From NCBI GenBank assembly GCA_944323825.1, contig CALUTY010000004.1, positions 124,001 through 188,000 of the forward strand: a stretch of 64,000 bases of DNA, written 5' to 3'. Both the position numbers and the translations under genes were made by a program. The notes below the pieces were generated by a model. That model saw only the letters and a list, made by a program, of their open reading frames with translations. It made no database searches and was not told where the DNA came from. The first letter of the stretch is position 1, and each line of letters starts with the position of its first letter. Origin of the DNA: an uncultured Bacteroidales bacterium (GTDB taxonomy: Bacteria; Bacteroidota; Bacteroidia; Bacteroidales; UBA932). Below, piece after piece: positions 15,947 through 25,230 of the stretch.

Positions 15947-17474
15947 GAATACAAAACGCATTGCCAAGAACACTCTTATGCTATATGTGCGCATGCTTTT
16001 CAGCATGCTTGTGTCTTTGTACACATCGAGAGTGGTTCTTAATACATTGGGTGTAGAGGACTATGGAATCTACAATGTTGTCGGAGGCCTGGTGTCAATG
16101 TTTTCTTTGATCTCAAGTTCATTGTCAAGTGCAGTAAGCCGCTTCCTGACATTTGAACTTGGTCGTGGGGATATGGAAAGGCTGAAGCAGGTGTTTTCTA
16201 CTTCATTGCTGATTCATGCCATTCTCGCAGTAGTGATAGTGATTTTGGCTGAAACTTTAGGAATATGGTTCCTGAATACACATATGACCATCCCTCCGGA
16301 GAGATTACCTGCAGCAAGGTGGGTCTTACATGCTTCTACAGCCGGTTTTGCATTGTCATTATTGAGCGTGCCGTATAACGCATCAATAGTTTCACATGAA
16401 AAAATGGATGTTTATGCGTGGTTTGGGGTTTTAAATGTAGTGCTTTATTTTCTTGCAGTACTCTTTCTTGCTTATGCACCGTTTGGTTTTGACAAATTGA
16501 AAGTCTATTCACTTCTGCTATTCTCTGTGTCGTTCATTATGAGAAGCATTTATGCATCATATTCGAAGAGGCATTTTGAAGAATGTCGCTTTAGATTGGG
16601 ATTTGACAAACAATGCTGGAAAGAACTCAGTTCATTTGCCGGGTGGAATTTTATCGGATGCACAGCTGGCCTTATGAAAGATCAAGGAGTGAATATTCTG
16701 CTCAATATATTTTGTGGCCCTGTTGTCAATGCGGCGAGGGGAATAGCGATGTCTGTAAATCGTGCCATATCGTCTTTTTCAGGTAATTTTATGACTGCTC
16801 TTAACCCTCAGATTACCAAATCCTATGCTGCAACTGATTATATGTATATGATGTCATTGGTTGAGAGAGGCTCGAGGTTTTCATTCTATATATTGCTGAT
16901 ACTGACTCTTCCCATATTGTTTGAAACTGATTTTGTCTTGACTGTGTGGCTGAAACAGTATCCTGACCATACTGTCAGTTTCGTCAGGCTTGTTTTGTTG
17001 CTTTCTATGCTTGATGTCTTGTCAAATACATTGATCACATTACAAATGGCAACAGGAAAGATCAGAAATTATCAGATTGCTGTCGGAGGGATGCTCTTCA
17101 TGAATTTTCCTTTATCATGGGCGGCTTTGAAAATCGGGATGGCTCCGGAATGGACTCTTGTCATAGCTCTGTTTCTGTCATTTATGTGCCTTATGTTGAG
17201 ATTGTTGTTTCTCAGAAAGATGGCAGGACTTTCAATGCGGAGGTACATGAAAAATGTATGTCTGAATGTTCTTGCAGTAACGATGGTAGCTATGGTATTT
17301 CCTATGGCTGCCTGTGCGAATATGGGTGAAGACAGTTGGTTCAGATTTATAGTGCTTGTCCTTGTCTGTGTGACAAGCAGTGTCTTGTCGGCATATTTTA
17401 TCGGCTGCAGCAAAAATGAGAGAGCATTTTTCCGTCAGAGGATAATATCATTGAAAGATCGGATTTTCAAATGA
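15930..17474 (+). CDS. polysaccharide flippase, Wzx-type (copy 2)
   Basis: This 514-residue multi-pass membrane protein of the MOP superfamily should translocate lipid-linked repeat units. It starts MNSHAENTKRIAKNTLMLYVRM and has VLNTLGVEDYGIYNVVGG near residue 40, FAGWNFIGCTAGLMKDQGVN near 235 and LNPQITKSYAA near 285. It is recognisably related to the flippase at 12397 but diverged, so the two probably handle different repeat units or one is redundant. Its N-terminus is the origin type of the fragment at 11115. The sequence is A+T rich compared with upxY. The stop overlaps the next start by four bases. Confidence 0.9.
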   Translation: MNSHAENTKRIAKNTLMLYVRMLFSMLVSLYTSRVVLNTLGVEDYGIYNVVGGLVSMFSLISSSLSSAVSRFLTFELGRGDMERLKQVFSTSLLIHAILAVVIVILAETLGIWFLNTHMTIPPERLPAARWVLHASTAGFALSLLSVPYNASIVSHEKMDVYAWFGVLNVVLYFLAVLFLAYAPFGFDKLKVYSLLLFSVSFIMRSIYASYSKRHFEECRFRLGFDKQCWKELSSFAGWNFIGCTAGLMKDQGVNILLNIFCGPVVNAARGIAMSVNRAISSFSGNFMTALNPQITKSYAATDYMYMMSLVERGSRFSFYILLILTLPILFETDFVLTVWLKQYPDHTVSFVRLVLLLSMLDVLSNTLITLQMATGKIRNYQIAVGGMLFMNFPLSWAALKIGMAPEWTLVIALFLSFMCLMLRLLFLRKMAGLSMRRYMKNVCLNVLAVTMVAMVFPMAACANMGEDSWFRFIVLVLVCVTSSVLSAYFIGCSKNERAFFRQRIISLKDRIFK

Positions 17475-18685
17475 TTGAAATAAAGGATAAATCTCAATGC
17501 TGCGGGTGCTCTGCATGCGTGTCTGCATGTCCGAAGGAATGTATTTCAATGCAGTCTGATTCGGAAGGATTTGCCTATCCTGTTGTGGATCGTAAGTCTT
17601 GCATAGGGTGTGGCTTGTGTGAAAAGGTATGTCCATTCATTAATCCAGGACAGGATAGGAAGCCTGTAAAGGTATATGCTGCCAAGAATTCAGATGAAGT
17701 GATCAGAATGAAAAGTTCTTCCGGAGGTGTCTTTTATGCCTTGGCAGAATCAGTGATAAAGGACGGAGGAGTGGTTTTTGGTGCTCGCTTTGATGCAAGT
17801 TGGAATGTTGTTCATGGATATGCTGAGACTGTTGATGAACTCTATCCTTTTATGGGGTCGAAATATGTACAGAGCAGCATTGGAAAATCGTATGTGCAAG
17901 CAGAACATTTTCTGAAGACCGGGAGAAAGGTTCTTTTTTCAGGAACACCTTGCCAGACTGCGGGCTTGATGCACTATCTTAAGAACAGATATGACAATTT
18001 GTTGACAGCCGCTGTAATATGCCATGGCGTTCCGAGCCCGAAGATATGGAAGATTTATCTTGACAAGGAAATAAAAAGTCAGGTCGCAGGAAAGACCAAA
18101 GCATCGAAAAGAAATATGGCTTTGTCATTTTCTGTAGATATGCCCAAGATAACAGGCATTAGTTTTAGAGACAAGACTTCAGGTTGGAAAAACTATAGTT
18201 TTGTTGTTCGGGTAAAGTCTGTTGTTGAAATGGACAAAAGTTCAGTTCTATTGTCCGATATGCATATGGTAAATCCATTCATGAAGTCTTTTTTGTCTAA
18301 TTTGAATCTTCGTCCTTCATGTTATGCTTGTGCGGCGAAAGGGGGCAGAGCATGCTGTGACATCATGTTGGGAGATTTTTGGGGAATTGAAAATGTTTTG
18401 CCTGACTTTGATGATGACAAGGGGTGCAGTGCCGTGCTCATTTATGGAAAAAGGGCATTATCTTTCGTATCAACATTGCCCTTGATAAAGCATGAGGTTT
18501 CATTTAATGATGTATCTGCGTTTAATTCTTGTCTAACCTCTTCTGTGTCACATCAGCATAATAGATATTTTTTTTTCAGGCAAGTTGCCAAAGGGGATAC
18601 GATTTCATCAGCATATCATGATGTCGTTGATGATTCTTTTTTCAAAAGGTTCTGTCGTATTTTATATAGGAAGTTCGGTATATGA
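17471..18685 (+). CDS. FrhB/FdhB-like 4Fe-4S protein of polysaccharide loci (copy 2)
   Basis: The 404-residue protein has two ferredoxin-type motifs, CCGCSACVSACP at residues 10-21 and CIGCGLCEKVCP at about 43-54, then the F420 hydrogenase/dehydrogenase beta-type domain with SSSGGVFYALAES, GSKYVQSSIG, FSGTPCQTAGLM and a late ACCDIMLGDFWGIE block. It is a paralogue of the protein at 11262. The position directly before a pyruvyl transferase is repeated in many Bacteroidales loci; a redox step on a sugar or lipid carrier is plausible but unproven. It overlaps both neighbours by four bases. Confidence 0.85.
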   Translation: MIEIKDKSQCCGCSACVSACPKECISMQSDSEGFAYPVVDRKSCIGCGLCEKVCPFINPGQDRKPVKVYAAKNSDEVIRMKSSSGGVFYALAESVIKDGGVVFGARFDASWNVVHGYAETVDELYPFMGSKYVQSSIGKSYVQAEHFLKTGRKVLFSGTPCQTAGLMHYLKNRYDNLLTAAVICHGVPSPKIWKIYLDKEIKSQVAGKTKASKRNMALSFSVDMPKITGISFRDKTSGWKNYSFVVRVKSVVEMDKSSVLLSDMHMVNPFMKSFLSNLNLRPSCYACAAKGGRACCDIMLGDFWGIENVLPDFDDDKGCSAVLIYGKRALSFVSTLPLIKHEVSFNDVSAFNSCLTSSVSHQHNRYFFFRQVAKGDTISSAYHDVVDDSFFKRFCRILYRKFGI

Positions 18686-19797
18686 AAATTGCAATTTTGA
18701 CTTTGCCATTTAATGTCAACTATGGAGGAATTCTTCAGGCTTACGCCTTACAGTCTGTTCTTGAAAGATCAGGACATGAGGTTGAAGTATTGGATATAGC
18801 TTATTATAAAACAAAAATAAGTTGTCTGATGCGAGTTAACTTGTTTTTCAGGAGATTACTGAAAAGATATATTTTGAAAAGAGAATCTGCATTTTATGCA
18901 TGGAAAACAGAACGGGAGATTGTTTGGCAATATACTGATGCTTTCGTTAATAAATATATCAATTTAAGAAAAATAAAGAATACAACTTATATACAGGAAA
19001 ATGATTATGACGCCATTGTTGTCGGAAGTGACCAGATTTGGCGTCCCATATATACACCTTCACTAAGTGATGCATATCTTGAATTTGCCAAGACATGGAG
19101 TCATGTCAAAAGAATTTCTTATGCTGCATCATTTGGTACAGATACATGGGAATATGACTCCTGTCAGACTGAAACTTGTGCGAAGTTATTGAAACTTTTT
19201 GACGCTGTATCAGTAAGGGAGTTTTCCGGAATAGAATTATGTAAAAGGTATTTTCATGTACATGCTGTTCAGATGCTGGATCCGACATTGCTTCTGACCA
19301 GAGATGACTATTTGCGATTGGCGGACGGGTATGATTTTTCTGGAGATGAGCATGGCGGTTTGCTTTACTATATATTGGATGAGACTGAGGACAAATCTTT
19401 TATAGTGAAAAGAATTGCTGATGCAAACCATCTGAAACCATTCAGAACCAACGGACGGACTGAAAATATGACCGTACATTTTGAGGAACGTATACAACCT
19501 CCCGTAGCAAATTGGATAGCAGGTTTTGAACGGGCGGATTATGTTGTTACAGACTCTTTTCATGGTTGTGTGTTTTCTATTATTTTCAACAAACCATTTA
19601 CGGCTATCGGTAATAAAGAAAGAGGGTTGAGCCGGTTTTATTCATTATTGTCTATGTTCGGTCTTCTCGATCGCCTTGTTGTGGACTCCGGGACACATAT
19701 ATTGTATGATGCAAAAATTGATTGGAAAATTGTAAATCATATACTTGACGAAAAAAGATCAGATTCTGAAAAATTTCTTCAGAAACTTGATGTCTGA
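18682..19797 (+). CDS. polysaccharide pyruvyl transferase family protein (copy 2)
   Basis: This 371-residue enzyme belongs to the family that adds pyruvate ketals to surface polysaccharides. Its motifs are more typical than in the first copy: FNVNYGGILQAYALQ at residues 10-24, IVVGSDQIWR near 112, RISYAASFG near 140, MLDPTLL near 195, and VTDSFHGCVFSIIF near 288. It follows the FrhB-like gene with an ATGA overlap. The sequence is strongly A+T rich. It ends the second flippase, FrhB and pyruvyl transferase set. Confidence 0.9.
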   Translation: MKIAILTLPFNVNYGGILQAYALQSVLERSGHEVEVLDIAYYKTKISCLMRVNLFFRRLLKRYILKRESAFYAWKTEREIVWQYTDAFVNKYINLRKIKNTTYIQENDYDAIVVGSDQIWRPIYTPSLSDAYLEFAKTWSHVKRISYAASFGTDTWEYDSCQTETCAKLLKLFDAVSVREFSGIELCKRYFHVHAVQMLDPTLLLTRDDYLRLADGYDFSGDEHGGLLYYILDETEDKSFIVKRIADANHLKPFRTNGRTENMTVHFEERIQPPVANWIAGFERADYVVTDSFHGCVFSIIFNKPFTAIGNKERGLSRFYSLLSMFGLLDRLVVDSGTHILYDAKIDWKIVNHILDEKRSDSEKFLQKLDV

Positions 19798-19833
19798 TGA
19801 CCGATATTACTATATAACAGTTGCTGGATTTTC

Positions 19834-20820
19834 ATGAGGAAGGATTTTGCATTATGCTTTAATGAGGCTTATGTGCCCTATGCGTGTGTTACTATAAAGT
19901 CCATAACTGACCACATGCACGGTGATGATGATGTATATATACATATAATTTCTGATTATATTTCTGAACGGCAGAAGGTTTTCATAAGAAAAATTGCAGA
20001 CAGGGCATCGGTATTGTTTTATGTGACAAGGAATGATATTTTTGTAAATTTGCCCGATTATGCTTTTGGCTGGACCGTTTATGCTTGGTATAGACTTTTG
20101 TTATCTGAATTATTGTCATCTGAAGTTCATAGGGTGTTATATCTGGATTGTGATGTGATTGTGAATGACTTTCTGGATTCACTTTTTATGTTGGACTTCA
20201 AGGGCAGAAGTATGGCTGCTTGTATTGATATTGAGACATATTATCCATATGCCGGACGATTATTGGCAAGCTTTGGTATTTCATCTGATTATATAAGTTC
20301 CGGGGTCATTCTTATGAATCTTGATAAGTGGAGGGAATTGAACTTGTCAACAAAAATTATAGATTTTGTAAAAAGTTATCCGAAAAAATTGGCATATCCG
20401 GATCAGGATGCAATAAATTGTGTCTGTGGTGATGATAAAATAATATTACCTTCACGTTACGGAGTTGTTGTCAATTTTTTCCGGCACAATAAATTTCTTC
20501 AAGAACATTATTCCGAGATGCAAGAATTGATGGATTGTCCTGCAATTATCCATTATGCGGGCTATCAGCCATGGATTTATTACAAGGACAAATCGTTACA
20601 TTCTTATTTGTGGTGGAAGACATTCAGAAGCTTACATTCTTTCCCTCAAATATATTATGCATATTTTATATCTTTTATAAAGCATTGGATTAAAATGTGT
20701 CTGGCTTATTTGAAAATAATCCGGCCAGATAATAAGCATTATGTCAAAAACATGTATTACAATCACCCGAAAATAACCGTTGAAAATGTTATGGCCTTAA
20801 TGAGAAATGTGACGAAATGA
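19834..20820 (+). CDS. family 8 glycosyltransferase (copy 1)
   Basis: GT8 enzymes are retaining transferases that usually use UDP-glucose or UDP-galactose. The 328-residue protein starts RKDFALCFNEAYVPYACVT, has the metal-binding DxD in VLYLDCDVIVND near residue 110, a SGVILMNLDKW block near 155, YPDQDAINCVC near 188 and HYAGYQPWIYYKD near 242. A close paralogue lies at 21996 with one gene between. The coding sequence is among the most A+T rich of the window (line 20341-20400 has 16 G+C in 60 bases by hand count). Acceptor and donor are unknown. Confidence 0.9.
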   Translation: MRKDFALCFNEAYVPYACVTIKSITDHMHGDDDVYIHIISDYISERQKVFIRKIADRASVLFYVTRNDIFVNLPDYAFGWTVYAWYRLLLSELLSSEVHRVLYLDCDVIVNDFLDSLFMLDFKGRSMAACIDIETYYPYAGRLLASFGISSDYISSGVILMNLDKWRELNLSTKIIDFVKSYPKKLAYPDQDAINCVCGDDKIILPSRYGVVVNFFRHNKFLQEHYSEMQELMDCPAIIHYAGYQPWIYYKDKSLHSYLWWKTFRSLHSFPQIYYAYFISFIKHWIKMCLAYLKIIRPDNKHYVKNMYYNHPKITVENVMALMRNVTK

Positions 20821-20897
20821 ATTGAAAAGAAATTGTGTGGCAACATTTTCCGCTTGATGTTTCAGTCAGGAGATTTTGCCCAATTAATAGATAAGAC

Positions 20898-21968
20898 ATG
20901 AAAGCAAACCATAATCTGAAGAACGGGTTGTCGGGTTTCTTGCGTATAAGAAATGATGAAAAATTTGTCGGTGCATGCATAGATTCATGTATTGATGCGT
21001 TGGATGAACTGGTGATAGTATATAATGATTGTACGGATTCGACACCTGAGATTGTAGAACAGAAAAGAAGGCAGTATCCGGACAAGATAAGAGTTTTTCC
21101 GTATGATCATGAAGTATCCGCCTTTAATTTGACAGAAGAACAGTTTGAGTATGTCAAAAATTTACCGGAAGGCTCACCCCAACTGTTCAGTACTTATTCA
21201 AATTATCCCTTGACAAAGATTAAATATAAATATATAATTAAACTTGATTCCGATCAGATCTATTTTGCAGATGAAATAAAGAAATGGAAAGATGTGACCC
21301 ACATGACTTATTTTAAGTGGAAACCCATATTTGTTTTAGGCAGTCTTTTTATGCTGTATTTCACATTTTACAGGAGAGTGTCGGCTGCAATGGGCAGACC
21401 ATATTTGGAATTGTTGCCCGATTGGCTTGTAAATCTTTTCTGGAATTCATACGAGGATTATGCCAAATGGCGGTTGTTTAAAGGAACGGCATGCATATCT
21501 TTGTCAGGAGTGAATCTGTTTAAAGATGATGATCGTTGGTATGTCCCGTTTGACGGAGTTAATATTCATCCTCCTTATAACGGTGAGGGCGATACTGTGA
21601 TTTGCAGATTTACGGATGAGACATATTTTGTTAAACGCTTATCTGATTCCACATTGCAGTCTTCGTCCTATTTTGTTGCAGAATCTTTCCATTGCCCATA
21701 TAAAATGATGTTTACTGGGCCTGTCTGGTTTCATTTGCATGCTATCCGTGAAAATACATGGGCGAAGGTTAAGAAAATGAAGGATGAGCACCCGGAACAA
21801 TTTGTACCAGTTGAAAAGTTTACGCTGATGACTTATGACCAGGTGAACGACAAGATGGATGAGAAAGCACATCCAGTATATCAGAGAACATTGTTTGCAT
21901 TGGTACATAAGGCGGGAGTTAAAATGCTCGGACAGTATTGGAATTTACTGAAACATTACAATCTGTAG
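20898..21968 (+). CDS. GT2-like glycosyltransferase
   Basis: The 356-residue protein has a GT-A type start: GFLRIRNDEKFVGACIDSC, then LDELVIVYNDCTDSTPEI near residue 36, and a DxD-like KLDSDQIYF near 116. These agree with a family 2-type transferase, although the first strand lacks the usual VSVIIPVYN form. A hydrophobic patch (FVLGSLFMLYFTFY, about 145-160) might touch the membrane. It lies between the two GT8 genes, 77 bases after the first. Donor sugar is not predictable. Confidence 0.7.
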   Translation: MKANHNLKNGLSGFLRIRNDEKFVGACIDSCIDALDELVIVYNDCTDSTPEIVEQKRRQYPDKIRVFPYDHEVSAFNLTEEQFEYVKNLPEGSPQLFSTYSNYPLTKIKYKYIIKLDSDQIYFADEIKKWKDVTHMTYFKWKPIFVLGSLFMLYFTFYRRVSAAMGRPYLELLPDWLVNLFWNSYEDYAKWRLFKGTACISLSGVNLFKDDDRWYVPFDGVNIHPPYNGEGDTVICRFTDETYFVKRLSDSTLQSSSYFVAESFHCPYKMMFTGPVWFHLHAIRENTWAKVKKMKDEHPEQFVPVEKFTLMTYDQVNDKMDEKAHPVYQRTLFALVHKAGVKMLGQYWNLLKHYNL

Positions 21969-21995
21969 AAGATTCTCAATTAATGATTGGCTTTT

Positions 21996-22979
21996 ATGAG
22001 AAAGAACTTTGCCCTCTGTCTTAATGATAAATATGTTCCGTACGCTTGTGTAACTGTAAAGTCTATTGCGGAACATGAGAAGGCGGAGGATGAGATATAC
22101 ATATATGTTGTTTCGGATTTTATATCTGCTGACCATAGAAAAACCATAAAGGAAGTGGCGGGTAAGACAAATGTTGAAATATTAATTGTGGGGGATGACA
22201 AATTGGCAGATCTGCCTGAAACTGCCTTGAGCTGGAGTATATATGCATGGTATAGGATCTTGTTGCCGGATATTTTGCCATCCGTACATAAAATTCTTTA
22301 TTTGGATTGTGATGTATTGGTTAATGATGATTTGGATGATTTGTTTTCAATCGATATGAACGGGAAGAGCATTGCTGCATGTGTTGATATAGAAACTCAT
22401 AATCCTGAACTATATAAGCGTTTGGAATATGATGCCAATTTGCAATATGTTTGTTCTGGAGTATTGTTGATGAATCTTGACAGGTGGCGAGAAACGGATA
22501 GGTGTACACATATAATTGAATATGTAAAGGAGCATCCTGAAAAACTTGTATGTCCAGATCAAGACGCCATTAATTATGTTTGCCGGAATGATAAAATGCT
22601 GTTGTCGCCGAAATATGGAGTTATGGTTCCTTATTTCCGTTATGAATGGTTCATGAGGGAGTATTATACTGAAATGCCGATTCTGATAGAAAAGCCCTGT
22701 ATTATCCATTTTGCAGCATATCAGCCTTGGATTTATTTTAAGGATAAATCCATGCATTCCTATTTATGGTGGCGAACATTTTGGCGTCTTCATTCATTCC
22801 CGGAAGTCGTAATGGGATATATTGAATCATATATGAAATATTGGATAAAAATGGTTCTTATAAGATTTAAACTTGCAAAACCGGGAACTCGATTTTATTT
22901 TTTGGATATGTATTATTATCACGGGAAAATAAGGGCTAAAGATGTCTATAAGCGGATGAGAGCAATGCAAAATTCATGA
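21996..22979 (+). CDS. family 8 glycosyltransferase (copy 2)
   Basis: This 327-residue GT8 enzyme is a close paralogue of the one at 19834. ATG 21996 is chosen because the product then starts MRKNFALCLNDKYVPYACVT, matching the first residues of the other copy; the TTG at 21987 is less likely. It has the DxD in ILYLDCDVLVND, a SGVLLMNLDRW block, CPDQDAINYVC and HFAAYQPWIYFKD. The stop overlaps the glf start by four bases, and A+T richness ends exactly there. Confidence 0.9.
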   Translation: MRKNFALCLNDKYVPYACVTVKSIAEHEKAEDEIYIYVVSDFISADHRKTIKEVAGKTNVEILIVGDDKLADLPETALSWSIYAWYRILLPDILPSVHKILYLDCDVLVNDDLDDLFSIDMNGKSIAACVDIETHNPELYKRLEYDANLQYVCSGVLLMNLDRWRETDRCTHIIEYVKEHPEKLVCPDQDAINYVCRNDKMLLSPKYGVMVPYFRYEWFMREYYTEMPILIEKPCIIHFAAYQPWIYFKDKSMHSYLWWRTFWRLHSFPEVVMGYIESYMKYWIKMVLIRFKLAKPGTRFYFLDMYYYHGKIRAKDVYKRMRAMQNS

Positions 22980-24109
22980 AACCGTTTGATTATCTCATAG
23001 TCGGCTCAGGGCTGTTCGGCGCCACATTCGCGCATCTCGCGCACAAGGCCGGGAAAAAATGCATGGTTATCGACAGACGCCGGCATGCTGGAGGCAATGT
23101 CTTCTGTGAGAGCCGGGAGGGGATAAATGTGCACAAGTACGGGGCTCACATATTCCATACTTCGGATAAGAAGATATGGGATTTCGTCAACTCGTTCGTG
23201 GAGTTCAACAGATATACGAACTCGCCGGTGGCAAATTATAAAGGGAGGCTCTACAACCTGCCGTTCAACATGAACACGTTCTGGCAGATGTGGGGTACTG
23301 TGACTCCGGAGCAGGCTATGGCGAAAATCGAGTCTCAGAGGCAGACGGTGAAGGCCAGGATGGCCGCTCAGGGAGTTCTGGAGCCGAGAAATCTTGAGGA
23401 ACAGGCCCTGATGCTGGTGGGAACAGATATTTACGAGGCCCTTGTGAAGGGATATACAGAGAAGCAGTGGGGGCGAGCCTGCTCAGAACTTCCTGCTTTC
23501 ATAATCAAAAGGCTGCCTGTCCGCTTTGTCTTCGACAACAACTATTTCAATGACAAATACCAGGGGGTTCCTGCAGGGGGATATAATCGTCTTATAGACG
23601 GTCTGCTCGAGGGGATAGAGGTTCGCACCGGAGTAGATTTCTTCGGCGACAGAGGATACTGGTCCGGAGTCGCTGACAGGATAGTGTTTACCGGAAAGAT
23701 AGACGAATTCTATGACTGCCGTTTCGGGAAACTTGAATACAGGACAGTGCGGTTTGAGGAAGAACTGCTGGATATGCCGAATTATCAGGGAAATGCAGTG
23801 GTGAACTACACGGACAGGGAAGTACCGTACACGAGAATTATTGAGCATAAGCATTTTGAAAATTTCGGCCAGGATGTGTACCGCCTTTCGAAGACTGTCA
23901 TTTCAAGAGAGTATTCCGTGGAGTGGCAAGACGGAATGGAGCCTTATTACCCGGTCAATGACAGGAAAAACAGTGACTTGTATGCAAAATATAAAGCCTT
24001 GGCTGACAAAGAGGAAAATGTCATTTTTGGTGGCCGTCTGGCTGAATACAAGTATTATGACATGGCTCCGGTGATAGGGGCTGCCATGGAAAAGTTTTCC
24101 TGTATTTGA
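22976..24109 (+). CDS. glf: UDP-galactopyranose mutase
   Basis: Glf is a flavoenzyme that converts UDP-galactopyranose to UDP-galactofuranose, supplying Galf for the polysaccharide. The N-terminal FAD-binding block reads DYLIVGSGLFGA, with a dinucleotide-binding acidic end at MVIDRRRHAGGN. HKYGAHIFHTSDKKIW (about residues 53-68), NLPFNMNTF and GYTEKQWG are diagnostic for the family. Length of 377 residues is standard. The gene is much richer in G+C than the preceding GT8 (33 of 60 bases in line 23041-23100), so a transfer boundary lies at its start. It implies that at least one following transferase adds Galf. Confidence 0.96.
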   Translation: MKPFDYLIVGSGLFGATFAHLAHKAGKKCMVIDRRRHAGGNVFCESREGINVHKYGAHIFHTSDKKIWDFVNSFVEFNRYTNSPVANYKGRLYNLPFNMNTFWQMWGTVTPEQAMAKIESQRQTVKARMAAQGVLEPRNLEEQALMLVGTDIYEALVKGYTEKQWGRACSELPAFIIKRLPVRFVFDNNYFNDKYQGVPAGGYNRLIDGLLEGIEVRTGVDFFGDRGYWSGVADRIVFTGKIDEFYDCRFGKLEYRTVRFEEELLDMPNYQGNAVVNYTDREVPYTRIIEHKHFENFGQDVYRLSKTVISREYSVEWQDGMEPYYPVNDRKNSDLYAKYKALADKEENVIFGGRLAEYKYYDMAPVIGAAMEKFSCI

Positions 24110-24187
24110 CTTTTATTGAAGTAAGTATTTGACACCGGTAAGTTCCCGGGAAATTTCCAGACAGGATTTCCATAGATTTAATTTGTT

Positions 24188-25228
24188 ATGTTCCAGAATT
24201 ATAAGATAGTGGTGAATACTGCGGCCGGACGTCGCCGTTATATGCAGTACCTGATCCCGTATGTGGTCGGATGCGATATTGTGGACAGGTACGACATTTG
24301 GATAAACACCCATAATATGGCAGACATAGAGTTCTTCAGGAGGATTGCCGGGAAATTCCCGAAGGTCAGCCTGGTATGGCAGCCTGACGGTGTTGTGAAC
24401 GGGAATTCCACGATAAATGCATTCTATAAGGATTGTACGGAGCCGGAGACCATATATTTCAAACTGGACGATGACATAGTATGGATGGAGCCCGGCCTTA
24501 TAGAGAAAATGGTGAAGTTCAGGGTGGATAATCCCCGGTATTTCCTTGTGACACCGCTGGTCATAAACAATTCTCTCTCTACATATCTTCTTCAGGTGGA
24601 AGAGAAATTGAAACTGGACAATTATTATCAGGCTTCTGCAAGTCATCCGGTATTGTGGAAAAGCGGAAATTTTGCTGCGGAACTGCATTCCTGGTTTATG
24701 GATCGTTATCTGAAACAGGGCCGTTGGGCGGAACTGCATATTGGAAAAAAAGAGATGGGAATGACGAGGTTCTCCATCAACTCGATACTTTGGTTCGGGG
24801 ATGAGATGAAAAAATTCTCCGGTGTGGTGCCTGGTGATGATGAGGAATATCTGTCATGTATATATCCGACCATGAAAGGCATGTCAAATGCATGGAACGG
24901 AGATGCCATAGTTGCTCATTTTGCTTTCTTCACCCAACGTGAAAGCCTTGACAAGGCCGGCATATTGGAGCGGTATGGGCAGGTCAATGCCTTACAATGG
25001 CATGAATCCGGTGATTGTGCTGCCATTTATGACGCCGTACAGGAAATAATGGCGGATATCCGTGCATCGGAAAAAGAACTTTTGCTTCACGAATCCCCAT
25101 ACAGGCGTGTGGCCGCCTCTAAGACTCTTCACAGCCGTGTGAAGAGATTTGTTCCGAAAGTGCTGCTTGACCTCAGGGCATTCTTTGACGGAAGAAGGGA
25201 CCGTTCGGGATTCATTATTGATAAGTAG
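24188..25228 (+). CDS. putative GT-A fold glycosyltransferase
   Basis: The 346-residue protein starts YKIVVNTAAGRRRYMQYLIPYV and has a KLDDDIVWMEPG block near residue 97, which looks like the DxD metal site of a GT-A enzyme. A late NAWNGDAIVAHFAFFTQR block resembles acceptor-site regions of glycosyltransferases found in capsule loci. I do not recognise a numbered family. It lies two bases before a GT2 gene and 78 bases after glf. A role in adding a sugar to the repeat unit is inferred from motif and position. Confidence 0.65.
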   Translation: MFQNYKIVVNTAAGRRRYMQYLIPYVVGCDIVDRYDIWINTHNMADIEFFRRIAGKFPKVSLVWQPDGVVNGNSTINAFYKDCTEPETIYFKLDDDIVWMEPGLIEKMVKFRVDNPRYFLVTPLVINNSLSTYLLQVEEKLKLDNYYQASASHPVLWKSGNFAAELHSWFMDRYLKQGRWAELHIGKKEMGMTRFSINSILWFGDEMKKFSGVVPGDDEEYLSCIYPTMKGMSNAWNGDAIVAHFAFFTQRESLDKAGILERYGQVNALQWHESGDCAAIYDAVQEIMADIRASEKELLLHESPYRRVAASKTLHSRVKRFVPKVLLDLRAFFDGRRDRSGFIIDK

Positions 25229-25230
25229 AA

